DNA of 64,000 nucleotides from Clostridia bacterium (GCA_017395065.1 JAFPWH010000071.1:1-64000); one strand, 5' to 3'. Shown: positions 7,140 through 16,001, counted from the first letter of the stretch. Made by a program: numbers and translations. Notes: generated by a model not told the origin, from the sequence alone.

Positions 7140-7496
7140 TTAATACTCGCAAAGGGCGCCGAAGTCGAAATCGACGATACTGAGCACTTCCACGGTCCCG
7201 TCGAGCTTTTCATACAGGAAGACCAGCTTGAAGGAGGGCTGCGCGTCGGGTATTACCGGCTTGGCCTGCGCCAGGAAACAGTAGTTCGTTCCGGCGACGA
7301 TCTGGCTTCCGAGGAACGCGACGGGGGTGTAATCGACGCCGAGGAGCTTTTCGGTACCTTTTTCAAACAGCGCCTTGTTTTCTTCGGTGATCGCGGGGGA
7401 GTCGGCAGGCTTCCAACCGCCCGTCGTGAGCCCTTCGGCAAAAGCGGCGGCAGAGATCAGGAGCAGTGCGAAGACGATACATAAGATTTTTTTCAT
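7140..7496 (-). CDS. Secreted stefin/cystatin-like protein
   Basis: A 118-residue protein: signal peptide about 1-21 (ending AFAE), then a mature domain of about 97 residues, the size of a type-1 cystatin (stefin). It begins GLTTGGW and has an alpha-helix-like stretch (TEENKALFEKGTEKLL). It then carries QIVAGTNY at about 65-72, the exact form of the QxVxG first binding loop of family I25 cysteine-protease inhibitors, followed by three beta-like strands. The N-terminal Gly-Gly is also where cystatins contact papain-like proteases. The inferred role is inhibition of papain-like proteases outside the cell, but some bacterial homologues may simply use the fold. It is monocistronic, with GGAAG 5-prime of the ATG. 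Confidence 0.8.
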   Translation of the reverse strand: MKKILCIVFALLLISAAAFAEGLTTGGWKPADSPAITEENKALFEKGTEKLLGVDYTPVAFLGSQIVAGTNYCFLAQAKPVIPDAQPSFKLVFLYEKLDGTVEVLSIVDFDFGALCEY

Positions 7497-7535
7497 TGTT
7501 TTGTACTTCCTTTCTTTTGATGTTGTCTGTTTTGT

Positions 7536-7561
7536 GTGTCCCGGTTTCTGACCGGTGACAC
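7536..7561 (-). promoter_or_regulatory. Hairpin in the 5-prime leader of the cystatin-like gene
   Basis: GTGTC-CCGGT and ACCGG-T-GACAC pair around TTCTG, with one bulge. It lies between the candidate -10 and the ribosome site, so it may stabilise or regulate the mRNA. Confidence 0.4.
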
Positions 7562-7564
7562 TCC

Positions 7565-7593
7565 TTTATACGCGCAGCGGTCCGGTGCGTCAG
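7565..7593 (-). promoter_or_regulatory. Candidate promoter of the cystatin-like gene
   Basis: Reverse strand CTGACG (7593-7588), 17 bases, TATAAA (7570-7565). Confidence 0.5.
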
Positions 7594-7692
7594 CGGGCAG
7601 TCTGTTAAGATTTGCCACCGAAACTGCGCCGGGGGAGAAGGGATCGCTTCACTGCTATACAGAATCGATGCGTGTTTTTGCGCACGAATGAG

Positions 7693-7717
7693 CCGCCGGC
7701 ACGAAGTATGCCGGCGG
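7693..7717 (-). terminator. Hairpin downstream of the large modular protein gene
   Basis: CCGCCGGCA (7693-7701) pairs perfectly with TGCCGGCGG (7709-7717). No T tract follows directly on the reverse strand, so it may only protect the 3-prime end. Nothing else is visible in 7594-7753. Confidence 0.45.
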
Positions 7718-7753
7718 TCCGATGCGATATGGCTGCTGTAATGCTTGCTGCTG

Positions 7754-10700
7754 TCAACGAACGTGCTCCGTAAAGAGCACGGCGTCCCTGTACAGATCCA
7801 TCAGGAGTTCCTCGGGGATCTCCGGCGCTTCGGGATACATGAGCATGAGCAGGCTTCTTTCACCGGGCAGCAGGCTGTCCAGCGTCACGCGCCACGCGCC
7901 GATGTCCTGTTTGCGGTTTTCGTCCGCTTCGAGGTACAGCGGCTTCACTTCCTCGTCCAGCGCTGCCTGCCAGAAGCTCTGGCCCCGCAGGAAAATGCTG
8001 TCCAGGGATCCGTAGCCGGTCTCTCTCAGCATGCTGAGCACGTCTTGCATGGCCCGTGCGGCCGGGACGTCGTAATACTCGGTCACCGCGCAGTCGCTGC
8101 CGCTTAGCGCGTCGAATTCCCGGGTGCTCATCCCGCGCGGTTCCGTCTCTGCCAGCGCCTCATATCCGCTGATCAGGCTGCTTTGGGGCTGCTCCGGCAT
8201 GGTGTGCACGCTGTAACACAGCTGCGCGCATTTGAGCCGCAGCATCTTTGTCAGCGCTTCTCCCCGTACGCCTTCTCCGTAAGCCTCGATGTCGCTCAGC
8301 AGCGCGTCCCGCTCTGCGATCAGCTCATTTCGGCGGCTGTCGTTCTTCGCGGTGGTCAGAAGCATCTCGTACATCGTCAGCGTGTTTTGCTTCATCGATT
8401 CCGCGTCCCCGGCCTTCACTGCCGACGCGTATTTCTCCGCGTAGGCCATAAACAGCGCACGATCCTCCGTCACGGCAGCCTTGGCCTCGGAATCGCCGGC
8501 CTCGTAGAGGATACCGTACAGCTCCAGTATCGCCGAATACCAGATCTCCGCCGCTTCGTCCCAGTCGTTCTCCGCGGCTGACGCCTCGGCGTCCGCAAGG
8601 GTCGTAAGGTCATACTCGCAGAAATGCAGCGTGTAGCGCGCCTCGGTGTCGCCAAGCGCGTCCAGCGTCAGGCTGCAATAGTCTTCGTCCTTCGGCAGCT
8701 TTTCCGGATCGAAATGATCGACGGGGCCGTCGCCCTCGCCTGCCTTGGAGTACACCTTGTCGCTGCTCCGGGGTGTACCGCCGATGTTCTCCCCGAAGGT
8801 GTAGTTCAGCAGCGCCATATTGACCACCCAGTGATGGTCGATGTCGTCCTGCGTCACCATGTAGCTGAACGTGAATTCCTTTTCTTCCCCCGGCGCCAGA
8901 CTGTCAACGGTGCCGATGGGCGTATCGCCGTTTAAGCTGTCGGTGACTTTCACGTCCTTCAGCGTTTCTTCACCCGTGTTCTTCACCGTGATGACGTAGT
9001 CGATCGTTTCGTTGAGATCATAGTACTTCCCGTTCAGCGGGCCGTGCGCCTCTTCCTTCGTGATGCTCGCGGCGACCTTCAGGCCGTAGATCGGCCCGAG
9101 CGGGTCGTCCTCGTCGGAGAGCTTTTTGGTCGGGGCCGTGGCGACGTTGCCGGGCCAGGAATGCTCCCCGCCTTCGGCGTCCTTGCCCGATGCCGTTGCG
9201 TAGTTGGTGATGTAGCCCACCACCTTGGCTTCGTATTCGGTCACCGTCTCGCTCGGCACCTCGCAGGGCAGGGTCTCCCCGGGTTCCATGCTGTCAAAGC
9301 TGCCCACCGTGGTTCCCTTGTCGTCCACGGTGACCTCCATGATGGGGTCTTCCGAGGTGTTGGTCACATTGAGCCCCCACTTCACCTCTTCGCCCTCGTG
9401 GAAATACTCAAAGTCTTTTGGCTGGTTGGCGACGGTCTTGACGACGTCCAGCACAGGCTTTTTTTCCTCGATTCCCTCTCGCGGGATATAGACAGTGAAG
9501 GTGCAGGCGTTGCTCTGACACAGCGGTTCAATGCCGTCAATGCCGGACTTCATTACCTCCGCCGGATCATAACCCAGATACCAAAATGTGATTGTGACCT
9601 TAGCTTCATTGACAGGATCATCCGGGGTTTGGGTCGTGTAGTCTGTATCCTCTGCATAATAGTCATTTGCATGGCGAATACTAAATGAATTTGTGTCGTT
9701 AATGTTTGTCCCTGCCGTCAGTACCAAATCGCTGCTGTCATGACCTGCATACTGCCAGATAGAACCTTTTTCTGTTTCATCGTACTTCATGCGGCCTTGA
9801 GTGTAAAGAGGCACATTGCCTGTATTTGTGAGCTGCATGCCTATAAATGCGTCTATTCCGATATCGACGTCGGCACCCCCAAAGTTATCCACGTTATAAC
9901 TCTTAAGCTTATACTCTCCCGAAATACTGAGCTTGAGGGAGGGAGAAGGATCTGTGGAACTGTCGTAATATGAATTTGTAAAAACCGTTACTTCATTTGA
10001 TACATCCTTGCTGATCAGTTGATAGCCTTCCGGCAGATCGTCCGTATGCTCTGCCCATGTGTATTCGAAATAGTTTCCCGCTTCATCCTTCTCATGCAAG
10101 CCGCTCATCGTAAAAGTCCAGCCGTTGCCGCTATTTAAGGTGACGACAGTCGTTGTTCCTTCCGTCCAGTGAGTCTTTTGCGTAAAATCCGCTTTGACTT
10201 CCGAAGGACGCAGCCCCGCCGCGTCGTTGTCGTCGTCCCAGACAATTTTGACCGTGGACGAAGTGAGACCGGCCGTCGCCGGGATCGGCTCGGTCTTCGT
10301 GTGGCTGGGGTCGTTTTTGCAGGTATAGGTCATTTCGCCTTCTTCGTAGGCAGTGGGCTCCTTCGTCACCACGCCCTCGTTCCAGTCGTGGCCGGTGGCC
10401 TCCAATTCCCGCCGCCACTCGTAATTGCAGCGCACGCAGTAGTTCACTTCCTGCCCGGCCTCTTCGCAGGTCGCCTCCTTTACGGTCGTCCAGGGGTTGG
10501 GATAGTAATGCCCCCGCGCGGCGATCTCCTGCGTTTCTACCTTTTTGCAGCGCTTGCAGGTGCGCGTGCGCGAGCCCTTTTCCGTGCAGGTGGGATCCTT
10601 GGTCTGCGTCCAGGCGGGCCAGTCGTGCCCCAGCGCCGGCGTCGTCTCTTCAAACACATGCTTTCCGCAGTATCCGCAGGACCATACATAGCCGCCCGCG

Positions 10701-10858
10701 TAATCGCACCAGGCGTTTCTCGGCCTCGCTCCCCAGCTGTGTTTTCCGGTCGGGGATTTGGAACAGCCAGCCTCAGACGGCGCGGCCAGCGACACGGGCA
10801 GTATCGCGCTCAGCATCAGGAGCAGAACAAGTGCGGCGATCACGATTCTCTTTATCAT
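7754..10858 (-). CDS. Large modular secreted protein: CxxC/GHxW repeats, CnaB-like and DUF11-like domains, LprI-like tail
   Basis: A 1034-residue protein with a signal peptide (about 1-25). Four short modules with paired CxxC motifs and GHDW/GHYY turns follow (about 30-195; for example CTEKGSRTRTCKRC). Next is a Cna-B-like domain (about 203-300, IVWDDDNDAAGLRP). A beta-rich region follows, then two DUF11-like conserved-repeat domains (about 470-580 and 600-710; VTDSLNGDTPIGTVDSL) as found in surface stalks. The C-terminal 300 residues are helical, and their start (YDLTTLADAEASAAENDWDE) recalls the lysozyme-inhibitor LprI/DUF1311 style, without certainty. No LPXTG or C-terminal membrane anchor is present, so attachment to the cell is unclear. 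The start has a perfect AAGGAGG ten bases upstream. Function unknown, probably a surface or secreted adhesin-like protein. Confidence 0.8.
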   Translation of the reverse strand: MIKRIVIAALVLLLMLSAILPVSLAAPSEAGCSKSPTGKHSWGARPRNAWCDYAGGYVWSCGYCGKHVFEETTPALGHDWPAWTQTKDPTCTEKGSRTRTCKRCKKVETQEIAARGHYYPNPWTTVKEATCEEAGQEVNYCVRCNYEWRRELEATGHDWNEGVVTKEPTAYEEGEMTYTCKNDPSHTKTEPIPATAGLTSSTVKIVWDDDNDAAGLRPSEVKADFTQKTHWTEGTTTVVTLNSGNGWTFTMSGLHEKDEAGNYFEYTWAEHTDDLPEGYQLISKDVSNEVTVFTNSYYDSSTDPSPSLKLSISGEYKLKSYNVDNFGGADVDIGIDAFIGMQLTNTGNVPLYTQGRMKYDETEKGSIWQYAGHDSSDLVLTAGTNINDTNSFSIRHANDYYAEDTDYTTQTPDDPVNEAKVTITFWYLGYDPAEVMKSGIDGIEPLCQSNACTFTVYIPREGIEEKKPVLDVVKTVANQPKDFEYFHEGEEVKWGLNVTNTSEDPIMEVTVDDKGTTVGSFDSMEPGETLPCEVPSETVTEYEAKVVGYITNYATASGKDAEGGEHSWPGNVATAPTKKLSDEDDPLGPIYGLKVAASITKEEAHGPLNGKYYDLNETIDYVITVKNTGEETLKDVKVTDSLNGDTPIGTVDSLAPGEEKEFTFSYMVTQDDIDHHWVVNMALLNYTFGENIGGTPRSSDKVYSKAGEGDGPVDHFDPEKLPKDEDYCSLTLDALGDTEARYTLHFCEYDLTTLADAEASAAENDWDEAAEIWYSAILELYGILYEAGDSEAKAAVTEDRALFMAYAEKYASAVKAGDAESMKQNTLTMYEMLLTTAKNDSRRNELIAERDALLSDIEAYGEGVRGEALTKMLRLKCAQLCYSVHTMPEQPQSSLISGYEALAETEPRGMSTREFDALSGSDCAVTEYYDVPAARAMQDVLSMLRETGYGSLDSIFLRGQSFWQAALDEEVKPLYLEADENRKQDIGAWRVTLDSLLPGERSLLMLMYPEAPEIPEELLMDLYRDAVLFTEHVR

Positions 10859-10936
10859 TTGCAGATATACCTCCTTGGGGCGTACTCTTCGAACCGGCGC
10901 GGAAAGCGAGCTGCGGTCTGCTTTTTTATAAGTCTC

Positions 10937-10966
10937 ATTATATCACAATGCTTGCCGGAGCGTCAA
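10937..10966 (-). promoter_or_regulatory. Promoter of the large modular protein gene
   Basis: Reverse strand TTGACG (10966-10961), 18 bases, TATAAT (10942-10937). Confidence 0.75.
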
Positions 10967-11033
10967 CTTTGCTGAATGCGCCCGCGGACGGAAACGCAAT
11001 AAATACTGAAATAATGTTTTCGTGAGGCAGGAA

Positions 11034-11062
11034 TTGTCTTATCCTTTGTTGAATATTATAGT
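11034..11062 (+). promoter_or_regulatory. Promoter of the GH130-HAD pair
   Basis: TTGTCT (11034-11039), 17 bases, TATAGT (11057-11062). Confidence 0.65.
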
Positions 11063-11086
11063 ATTCACTATAAACGGAGGTAAACC

Positions 11087-12094
11087 ATGGAAAGCGAGAT
11101 CTACAGGGGCAGTCCGGTCATCACACGCTATCCGGAGCCGATACTCACGAAGGACGACGTGCCTTACGAGTCCAACCTGACGTTCAACGCGGGTATCGTA
11201 AAAACCGACGACGGCTATCTTATGCTCTTTCGGAACGACTACGGCTGCACAAAAGAGGAATGGGAAAGCGGAAAGCGCTTCAAGGGCACGAACATCGGCC
11301 TTGCGCACAGCGAAGACGGCATAAAGTGGAAAGTCGATCCCGAACCGTCCTTCGAGCTCAAACAGCTCGGCGTCGACGAATTCGTGCGCTGCTACGATCC
11401 GCGCATCACGCAGATGGGGGAGGACTTCATCGTTTCCTTCGCGGTGGACACGAAGCACGGCGTACACGGCGGGCTTTGCAGAACCCGGGACTTCAAGGAT
11501 TACGAGATCCTGTCCATCTCCGTTCCGGACAACCGCAACATGGTGCTGTTCCCCGAAAAGATCGGCGGCAACTTCGTCCGCCTCGAGCGCCCCATGCCGG
11601 TCTACTCGAGGGACGCTGCGGGCAAGTTCGACATATGGCTCAGCGAATCGCCCGATCTCGTCTACTGGGGCAAGAGCCGCCTCGTGCTGGCCACGGAGGA
11701 CGTGCCCTACTGCAACGACAAAATCGGCCCCGGCGCGCCTCCGCTCAAAACGGACAAGGGCTGGCTGGTCATTTTCCACGCCGTGGACATCGATCCGAGC
11801 CGCGGCAAAAACGGCTGGGAGGACAGCTGGAAAAAGCGCTATTGCATCGGCATAATGCTCCTTGACCTGAACGATCCCGGCAAGGTCGTCGGCATGAGCA
11901 AACGCCCGCTGATGATCCCCGAGGCGCCCTATGAGCTCAGCGGCGGTTTCAGAGACAACGCGCTGTTCCCCTGTGGCATGGTAAGGGACGAAAAGGGACT
12001 TATCCGCATCTACTACTCCGCCGGAGACGCCGTCGTGCGCATGGCCACGGCAAAGGAAGAAGACCTGCTTAAGCTGTGCACGGAGGCAAGATAG
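11087..12094 (+). CDS. GH130 family mannoside phosphorylase/glycosidase
   Basis: A 335-residue protein of the usual GH130 size, a five-bladed beta-propeller. Visible family features are FNAGIVKTDDGYLMLFR at the first blade, RCYDPRIT with the catalytic Asp of the DPR motif, and NRNMVLFPEKIGGNFVRLERP. GPGAPPLKTDKGWL and FRDNALFPCG follow further on. Family members split beta-1,4-mannosyl-glucose, mannobiose or mannosyl-N-acetylglucosamine using phosphate, giving mannose-1-phosphate; the subfamily cannot be fixed by eye. It acts in the cytoplasm (no signal peptide). It has a GGAGG site and its own promoter. Its stop codon TAG is directly followed by the ATG of the HAD gene. Confidence 0.92.
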   Translation: MESEIYRGSPVITRYPEPILTKDDVPYESNLTFNAGIVKTDDGYLMLFRNDYGCTKEEWESGKRFKGTNIGLAHSEDGIKWKVDPEPSFELKQLGVDEFVRCYDPRITQMGEDFIVSFAVDTKHGVHGGLCRTRDFKDYEILSISVPDNRNMVLFPEKIGGNFVRLERPMPVYSRDAAGKFDIWLSESPDLVYWGKSRLVLATEDVPYCNDKIGPGAPPLKTDKGWLVIFHAVDIDPSRGKNGWEDSWKKRYCIGIMLLDLNDPGKVVGMSKRPLMIPEAPYELSGGFRDNALFPCGMVRDEKGLIRIYYSAGDAVVRMATAKEEDLLKLCTEAR

Positions 12095-13063
12095 ATGCTT
12101 TGGGCGTACTGCTGCGAGGGATGCGTGCGCGACTTTGCGCCGCGTGAGATCAGATACGCGTTTCACGACATCGACGGCACGCATTCGCTGATCCGTTTCT
12201 GGCCGCCGGTCATGAGCGCGGTGCTGAACGACGTCATCGAAAACGGCCTTCCGCAGGGCTTCGACAGCGAGGAAAACACGCAAAGACTGATCGACGCGTG
12301 CGGCAAACGGCCCCTGCCGGAGACGGACGCCTTCTGCGTGGAAAGCGCGGGTATGAGCGCGCTCACGCAGATGGAATGGGCCATCCGCCGCGCGGTGGAG
12401 GAGGGGAAGATCCGCGTAGACTGCGATCTGTCCGTCAACAGCGAGATCGTCCGCCTGATCCACGCGGGGGAGGAAAGGTTTGAAGCATTTCGGGAGACCC
12501 CCGAAATGCTTGACATGCTTTCGCAAAACACGCCGCGCCTTTTCAAGCTGTACGAAAGGGTGCTCAACGGCTTTTGCCGCGACCGGAACCTCGCCAAGGC
12601 ACGGCTGGACCCCGAAAGCTTCCGCGTCAAGGGTTCCATGGCCTTCATGCGCATGCTGCGGGACGCGGGCGTCAAGAACTACTTCGTGACCGGCGCGGTG
12701 GTGCAAAGGGGCATGGGCATGTTCGAAGAGGTCGAAACGCTGGGCTACGGGATCGGCCCGGGAGAGCTGGCCGAAGACATCATCGGTTCGAGTTGGCACG
12801 AAAAGCTGCCAAAGGACGAGATCATGCTGCGGCTTCAGAAGGAACTCGGGGCCGGGAGCAGCCAGATCCTCGTGTGCGGCGACGGCCGCAGCGAGATCAG
12901 TGCCGGCGTCAAAATGGGTGCGCTCACGCTCAGCCGCCTGAATCCCGAAGCCGACTACCAAAGGCAGCTGCACGTGCGCCTCGGCACCCACATGATCGTA
13001 GCGGACTTTACCGATCCCCTCATCGAAAAAGTCTTTCGCCCCGATGCGCCCGCGTGCCTTTAG
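12095..13063 (+). CDS. HAD-superfamily phosphatase coupled to GH130
   Basis: A 322-residue protein starting at the ATG that abuts the GH130 stop, so it is probably translated by coupling (no clear ribosome site of its own). HAD motifs are visible: DIDGT near residue 25 (nucleophile and acid Asp), FVTGAVVQ around 198 (motif II), the Lys of SSWHEKLPKDE (motif III) and ILVCGDGRSE around 260 (motif IV). A large helical cap lies between motifs I and II. The unusual N-terminus (MLWAYCCEGCVRDF) has three cysteines. The inferred role is removal of phosphate from a sugar phosphate produced by the neighbouring phosphorylase, but the substrate is unknown. Confidence 0.8.
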   Translation: MLWAYCCEGCVRDFAPREIRYAFHDIDGTHSLIRFWPPVMSAVLNDVIENGLPQGFDSEENTQRLIDACGKRPLPETDAFCVESAGMSALTQMEWAIRRAVEEGKIRVDCDLSVNSEIVRLIHAGEERFEAFRETPEMLDMLSQNTPRLFKLYERVLNGFCRDRNLAKARLDPESFRVKGSMAFMRMLRDAGVKNYFVTGAVVQRGMGMFEEVETLGYGIGPGELAEDIIGSSWHEKLPKDEIMLRLQKELGAGSSQILVCGDGRSEISAGVKMGALTLSRLNPEADYQRQLHVRLGTHMIVADFTDPLIEKVFRPDAPACL

Positions 13064-13648
<585 letters not shown>

Positions 13649-13719
13649 CAGGCCTTGACCTGCCGCGCAGCTCCGGCCATGCCCCGCGACAAGAAACCGG
13701 GAGCTTCTTTTCCCCTTAA

Positions 13720-14094
13720 CGGGCCGGTCCGGAATTTTACTTGATCGTGAAGGACACCGGAAAGCTTGGAACGAACGGATTCCCCAACTGCTCACCCGCC
13801 GGCGGCTTCGCGATCGAAGTGATACTGACCTTCGTGTTCGTGATCGCCATTCTGGGCGTCACTTCCCGCGAGAGCAACGCCAGTGTGGCCGGTCTCGTGA
13901 TCGGCGGCGCGCTGGTGCTGGTGCATTTGCTCGGCATCAGCTTTACCGGCACTTCGGTCAACCCCGCCCGTTCCTTCGGCCCCGCGCTGATCGCAGGCGA
14001 CCTCAAGAACATCCGGGTATTCCTTTTGGTCCCGATGGCAGGCGGCATCTTCGCGGCGTACGTGTACAAGTTCCTGGACGGAAAGAAACAGTAA
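13720..14094 (+). pseudogene. C-terminal half of an aquaporin/glycerol facilitator (MIP family)
   Basis: The open frame begins after a TAA at 13717-13719 and contains only the second half of a MIP channel: FAIEVILTFVFVIAILGV (TM4), GLVIGGALVLVHLLGI (TM5), GTSVNPARSFGPAL with the second NPA motif, and VPMAGGIFAAYVYKFLD (TM6). The first three helices and first NPA box are absent, and no Shine-Dalgarno or ATG is well placed (TTG at 13741 at best). MIP channels need both halves in one chain, so this is almost surely a remnant of a deletion that joined it to the region after pyrR. Confidence 0.8.
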
Positions 14095-14111
14095 ACAAAA
14101 AGATGACAGGG

Positions 14112-14145
14112 AAGCGGACCGGTCTAAAGATCGGCCCGCTTTTTC
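14112..14145 (+). terminator. Terminator after the aquaporin remnant
   Basis: AAGCGGACCGGTC pairs with GATCGGCCCGCTT (one mismatch) around TAAA, followed by TTTTTC. Confidence 0.85.
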
Positions 14146-14157
14146 TGACGCGGCGTA

Positions 14158-14186
14158 TTGACATCATTCCGCATGTTTTGTATTAT
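14158..14186 (+). promoter_or_regulatory. Promoter of the GH-A clan hydrolase gene
   Basis: TTGACA (14158-14163), 17 bases, TATTAT (14181-14186). Confidence 0.75.
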
Positions 14187-14247
14187 ATAGCAAAAGTCAG
14201 CACGTTTTATGCCACGCGCATTCTGAAGCAAAGGACCGAACGGAAGC

Positions 14248-15363
14248 ATGAACAGCAACGAAAACAAAACCTGGACGATTGAGCAGGCCTGGGACTGGCA
14301 GGAAAAAGTCGGCTGGCTCAGGGGCTGCAACTTTATCGGCAGCGACTGCAGCAGCCGTATCGACATGTGGCAGAGCTATAAAAACGAAGAGCACATGCAA
14401 ACGGCGCAAAGGGAGCTTTCCCTGTGCCGGGACATAGGCTTCAACACCGTAAGGCTGATCGTCGAGTTCGACGTGTGGCTGCAGGAAAGGGACAGCTTTC
14501 TGAAAATCCTGGAAAGCTATATCGCCCTTTGCGCACGATTCGGCTTGAAAGTGATGCTCGTACTGGCCAACGAAGCGCAGCTGTGCCGCGGGGAAAAATA
14601 CGTGCCCAAGACACTGGGCGAGCAGGCGTATGCGCCGGGATACCATCAGGGGCGCTTTCCGCTCAGTGAGGAGCAGAAGGCGCTTATGCCGTACCACGAG
14701 TTGGAGCGCCGCGAAACGCGGGAAAAGTACCTCGAAATGGTGCGCGAGATCGTGGACCGATACCGCGCGGACGAGCGCGTCGTGTGCTGGAACGTGTACA
14801 ACGAGCCGGGCATAACCATCGGCATCGAGCGTTCCCTGCCGCTCATACAGCTTTTGTTCGATATGGTAAGGGAAATAAACCCCGTGCAGCCGCTCTGCTC
14901 CGACGTGTGGTACTGGAAGGACTACGATCATCTGAGGCCGAACGACGCGCTGAGCGCACGCCTGAGCGACGTGATCTCCTGGCACCTGTACCAGCCCCTT
15001 GCGAAATTCGTCGTCGGCTACGAACAGCTGAAACGCCTGAACAGACCGATCCTTTTGACGGAGTGGCTGCACCGAATAAACCATCAGAGTGTGCAGGAAA
15101 TCTACCCGCTGCTCTATCTCGAAAGGATCAATTGCTGGTGCTGGGGATTTGTGGCCGGGAAGACGCAGACCTACGAGCCGTGGGATTCTCTGTGGGATCA
15201 GTACGACGCGGCGAACGGAAACGTGGACTACGACTTCAAGCTTTGGCAGCACGATCTTTTCAGGCTGAACCTGCGCCCCTACGATCCAGACGAAATCGAA
15301 ACGATCAAACGCTTCAACGCGCTCTATCAGGCAAACGGCCGGCTGCGCAGAGAAAACAGCTGA
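14248..15363 (+). CDS. Cytoplasmic GH-A clan glycoside hydrolase (GH5-like)
   Basis: A 371-residue TIM-barrel protein without a signal peptide. Early motifs are WLRGCNFIGSDC and GFNTVRLIVEFDVW, as in family 5-like cellulase-superfamily enzymes. VCWNVYNEPG (about residues 181-190) contains the Asn-Glu pair with the acid/base Glu at the end of strand 4. PILLTEWLHR (about 268-277) contains the nucleophile Glu of strand 7, and WGFVAGKTQTYEPW resembles the strand 8 Trp region. Both catalytic residues are present, so it should be active. The substrate is not evident; similar sequences act on mannosides or beta-glucosides taken up as oligosaccharides. It is monocistronic. Confidence 0.82.
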   Translation: MNSNENKTWTIEQAWDWQEKVGWLRGCNFIGSDCSSRIDMWQSYKNEEHMQTAQRELSLCRDIGFNTVRLIVEFDVWLQERDSFLKILESYIALCARFGLKVMLVLANEAQLCRGEKYVPKTLGEQAYAPGYHQGRFPLSEEQKALMPYHELERRETREKYLEMVREIVDRYRADERVVCWNVYNEPGITIGIERSLPLIQLLFDMVREINPVQPLCSDVWYWKDYDHLRPNDALSARLSDVISWHLYQPLAKFVVGYEQLKRLNRPILLTEWLHRINHQSVQEIYPLLYLERINCWCWGFVAGKTQTYEPWDSLWDQYDAANGNVDYDFKLWQHDLFRLNLRPYDPDEIETIKRFNALYQANGRLRRENS

Positions 15364-15367
15364 ACCC

Positions 15368-15417
15368 GAAAAAAAGAATGCCTGCCCCGACACACGAAGA
15401 TGAAGGGGAGGGGCATT
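15368..15417 (-). terminator. Terminator after the GlsB-like gene
   Basis: On the reverse strand AATGCCCC...GGGGCAGGCATT forms a stem followed by CTTTTTTT (15377-15370). It sits between two convergent genes. Confidence 0.65.
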
Positions 15418-15441
15418 TGCAACTGAACGTGAACCGGTCTT

Positions 15442-15684
15442 CTATTTGAAGAACTTGTTGATGAGCCAGACCACCAGGCACGCGCCGCCGATCGACAGCA
15501 GTATGCCGGTGACCCATCCGCCGCCGACGCCGATAAGATTGCCGATCAATCCGCCGACGACGCCGCCCGCGACGCCGAGAAGGACGTTCTTCAGAATGCC
15601 CTTGGATTTCCCGTTCATGATCATATTGGCTGCGTATCCGCAAAGACCGCCGATCGCAAGTTCGATAATCAACTTAAGCAGCAT
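15442..15684 (-). CDS. GlsB/YeaQ/YmgE-family small membrane protein
   Basis: An 80-residue protein of three hydrophobic segments: LLKLIIELAIGGLCGYAANM, LKNVLLGVAGGVVGGLIGNL and WVTGILLSIGGACLVVWLIN. The glycine-rich middle (VAGGVVGGLIGN) is the signature of transglycosylase-associated stress-response membrane proteins. The start chosen is the ATG at 15684, preceded by AAGGAG; a longer open frame upstream has no ribosome site. Its physiological role is poorly known; homologues are induced by stress. Confidence 0.88.
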   Translation of the reverse strand: MLLKLIIELAIGGLCGYAANMIMNGKSKGILKNVLLGVAGGVVGGLIGNLIGVGGGWVTGILLSIGGACLVVWLINKFFK

Positions 15685-15870
15685 TGTTTTTCTCTCCTTA
15701 TCTCTTTGTTGAATTCCGTTTTGTCCCGCTTTGGCATTTGCGTACGGCGCGACAGAAACCCGGGTTTTGCACCCTGAAATGATTATAAGCAGGAAACGGG
15801 CACTTGTCAATCAAAATCCCCCAATTTACAGGCAGTTCCCTCTTAACCGCACTTGATGCAAAATCATCAC

Positions 15871-15904
15871 AAAAAAAGAGTGAGCTTCATCGAAACTCAC
15901 TCTT
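15871..15904 (-). terminator. Terminator of tRNA-Leu
   Basis: Reverse strand AAGAGTGAG...CTCACTCTT followed by T5 (15875-15871). Confidence 0.9.
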
Positions 15905-15906
15905 CG

Positions 15907-15988
15907 TGCGGCTGACGAGACTTGAACTCGTACTCCTTGCGGAACACGCCCCTCAAACGTGCGCGTATGCCGATTCCGCCACAGCCGC
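15907..15988 (-). tRNA. tRNA-Leu (anticodon GAG)
   Basis: An 82-base class II tRNA: acceptor GCGGCTG/CAGCCGC, long variable arm, T-loop TTCAAGT and anticodon loop TTTGAGG (anticodon GAG, codons CUC/CUU). CCA is not encoded. Confidence 0.93.
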
Positions 15989-16001
15989 ATGAACAGGTGA
16001 T

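Noticed and set aside
13691-13711. Terminator after pyrR
   Set aside because: AAGAA/TTCTT is only a 5-bp AT-rich stem with a broken T tract; too weak to call.
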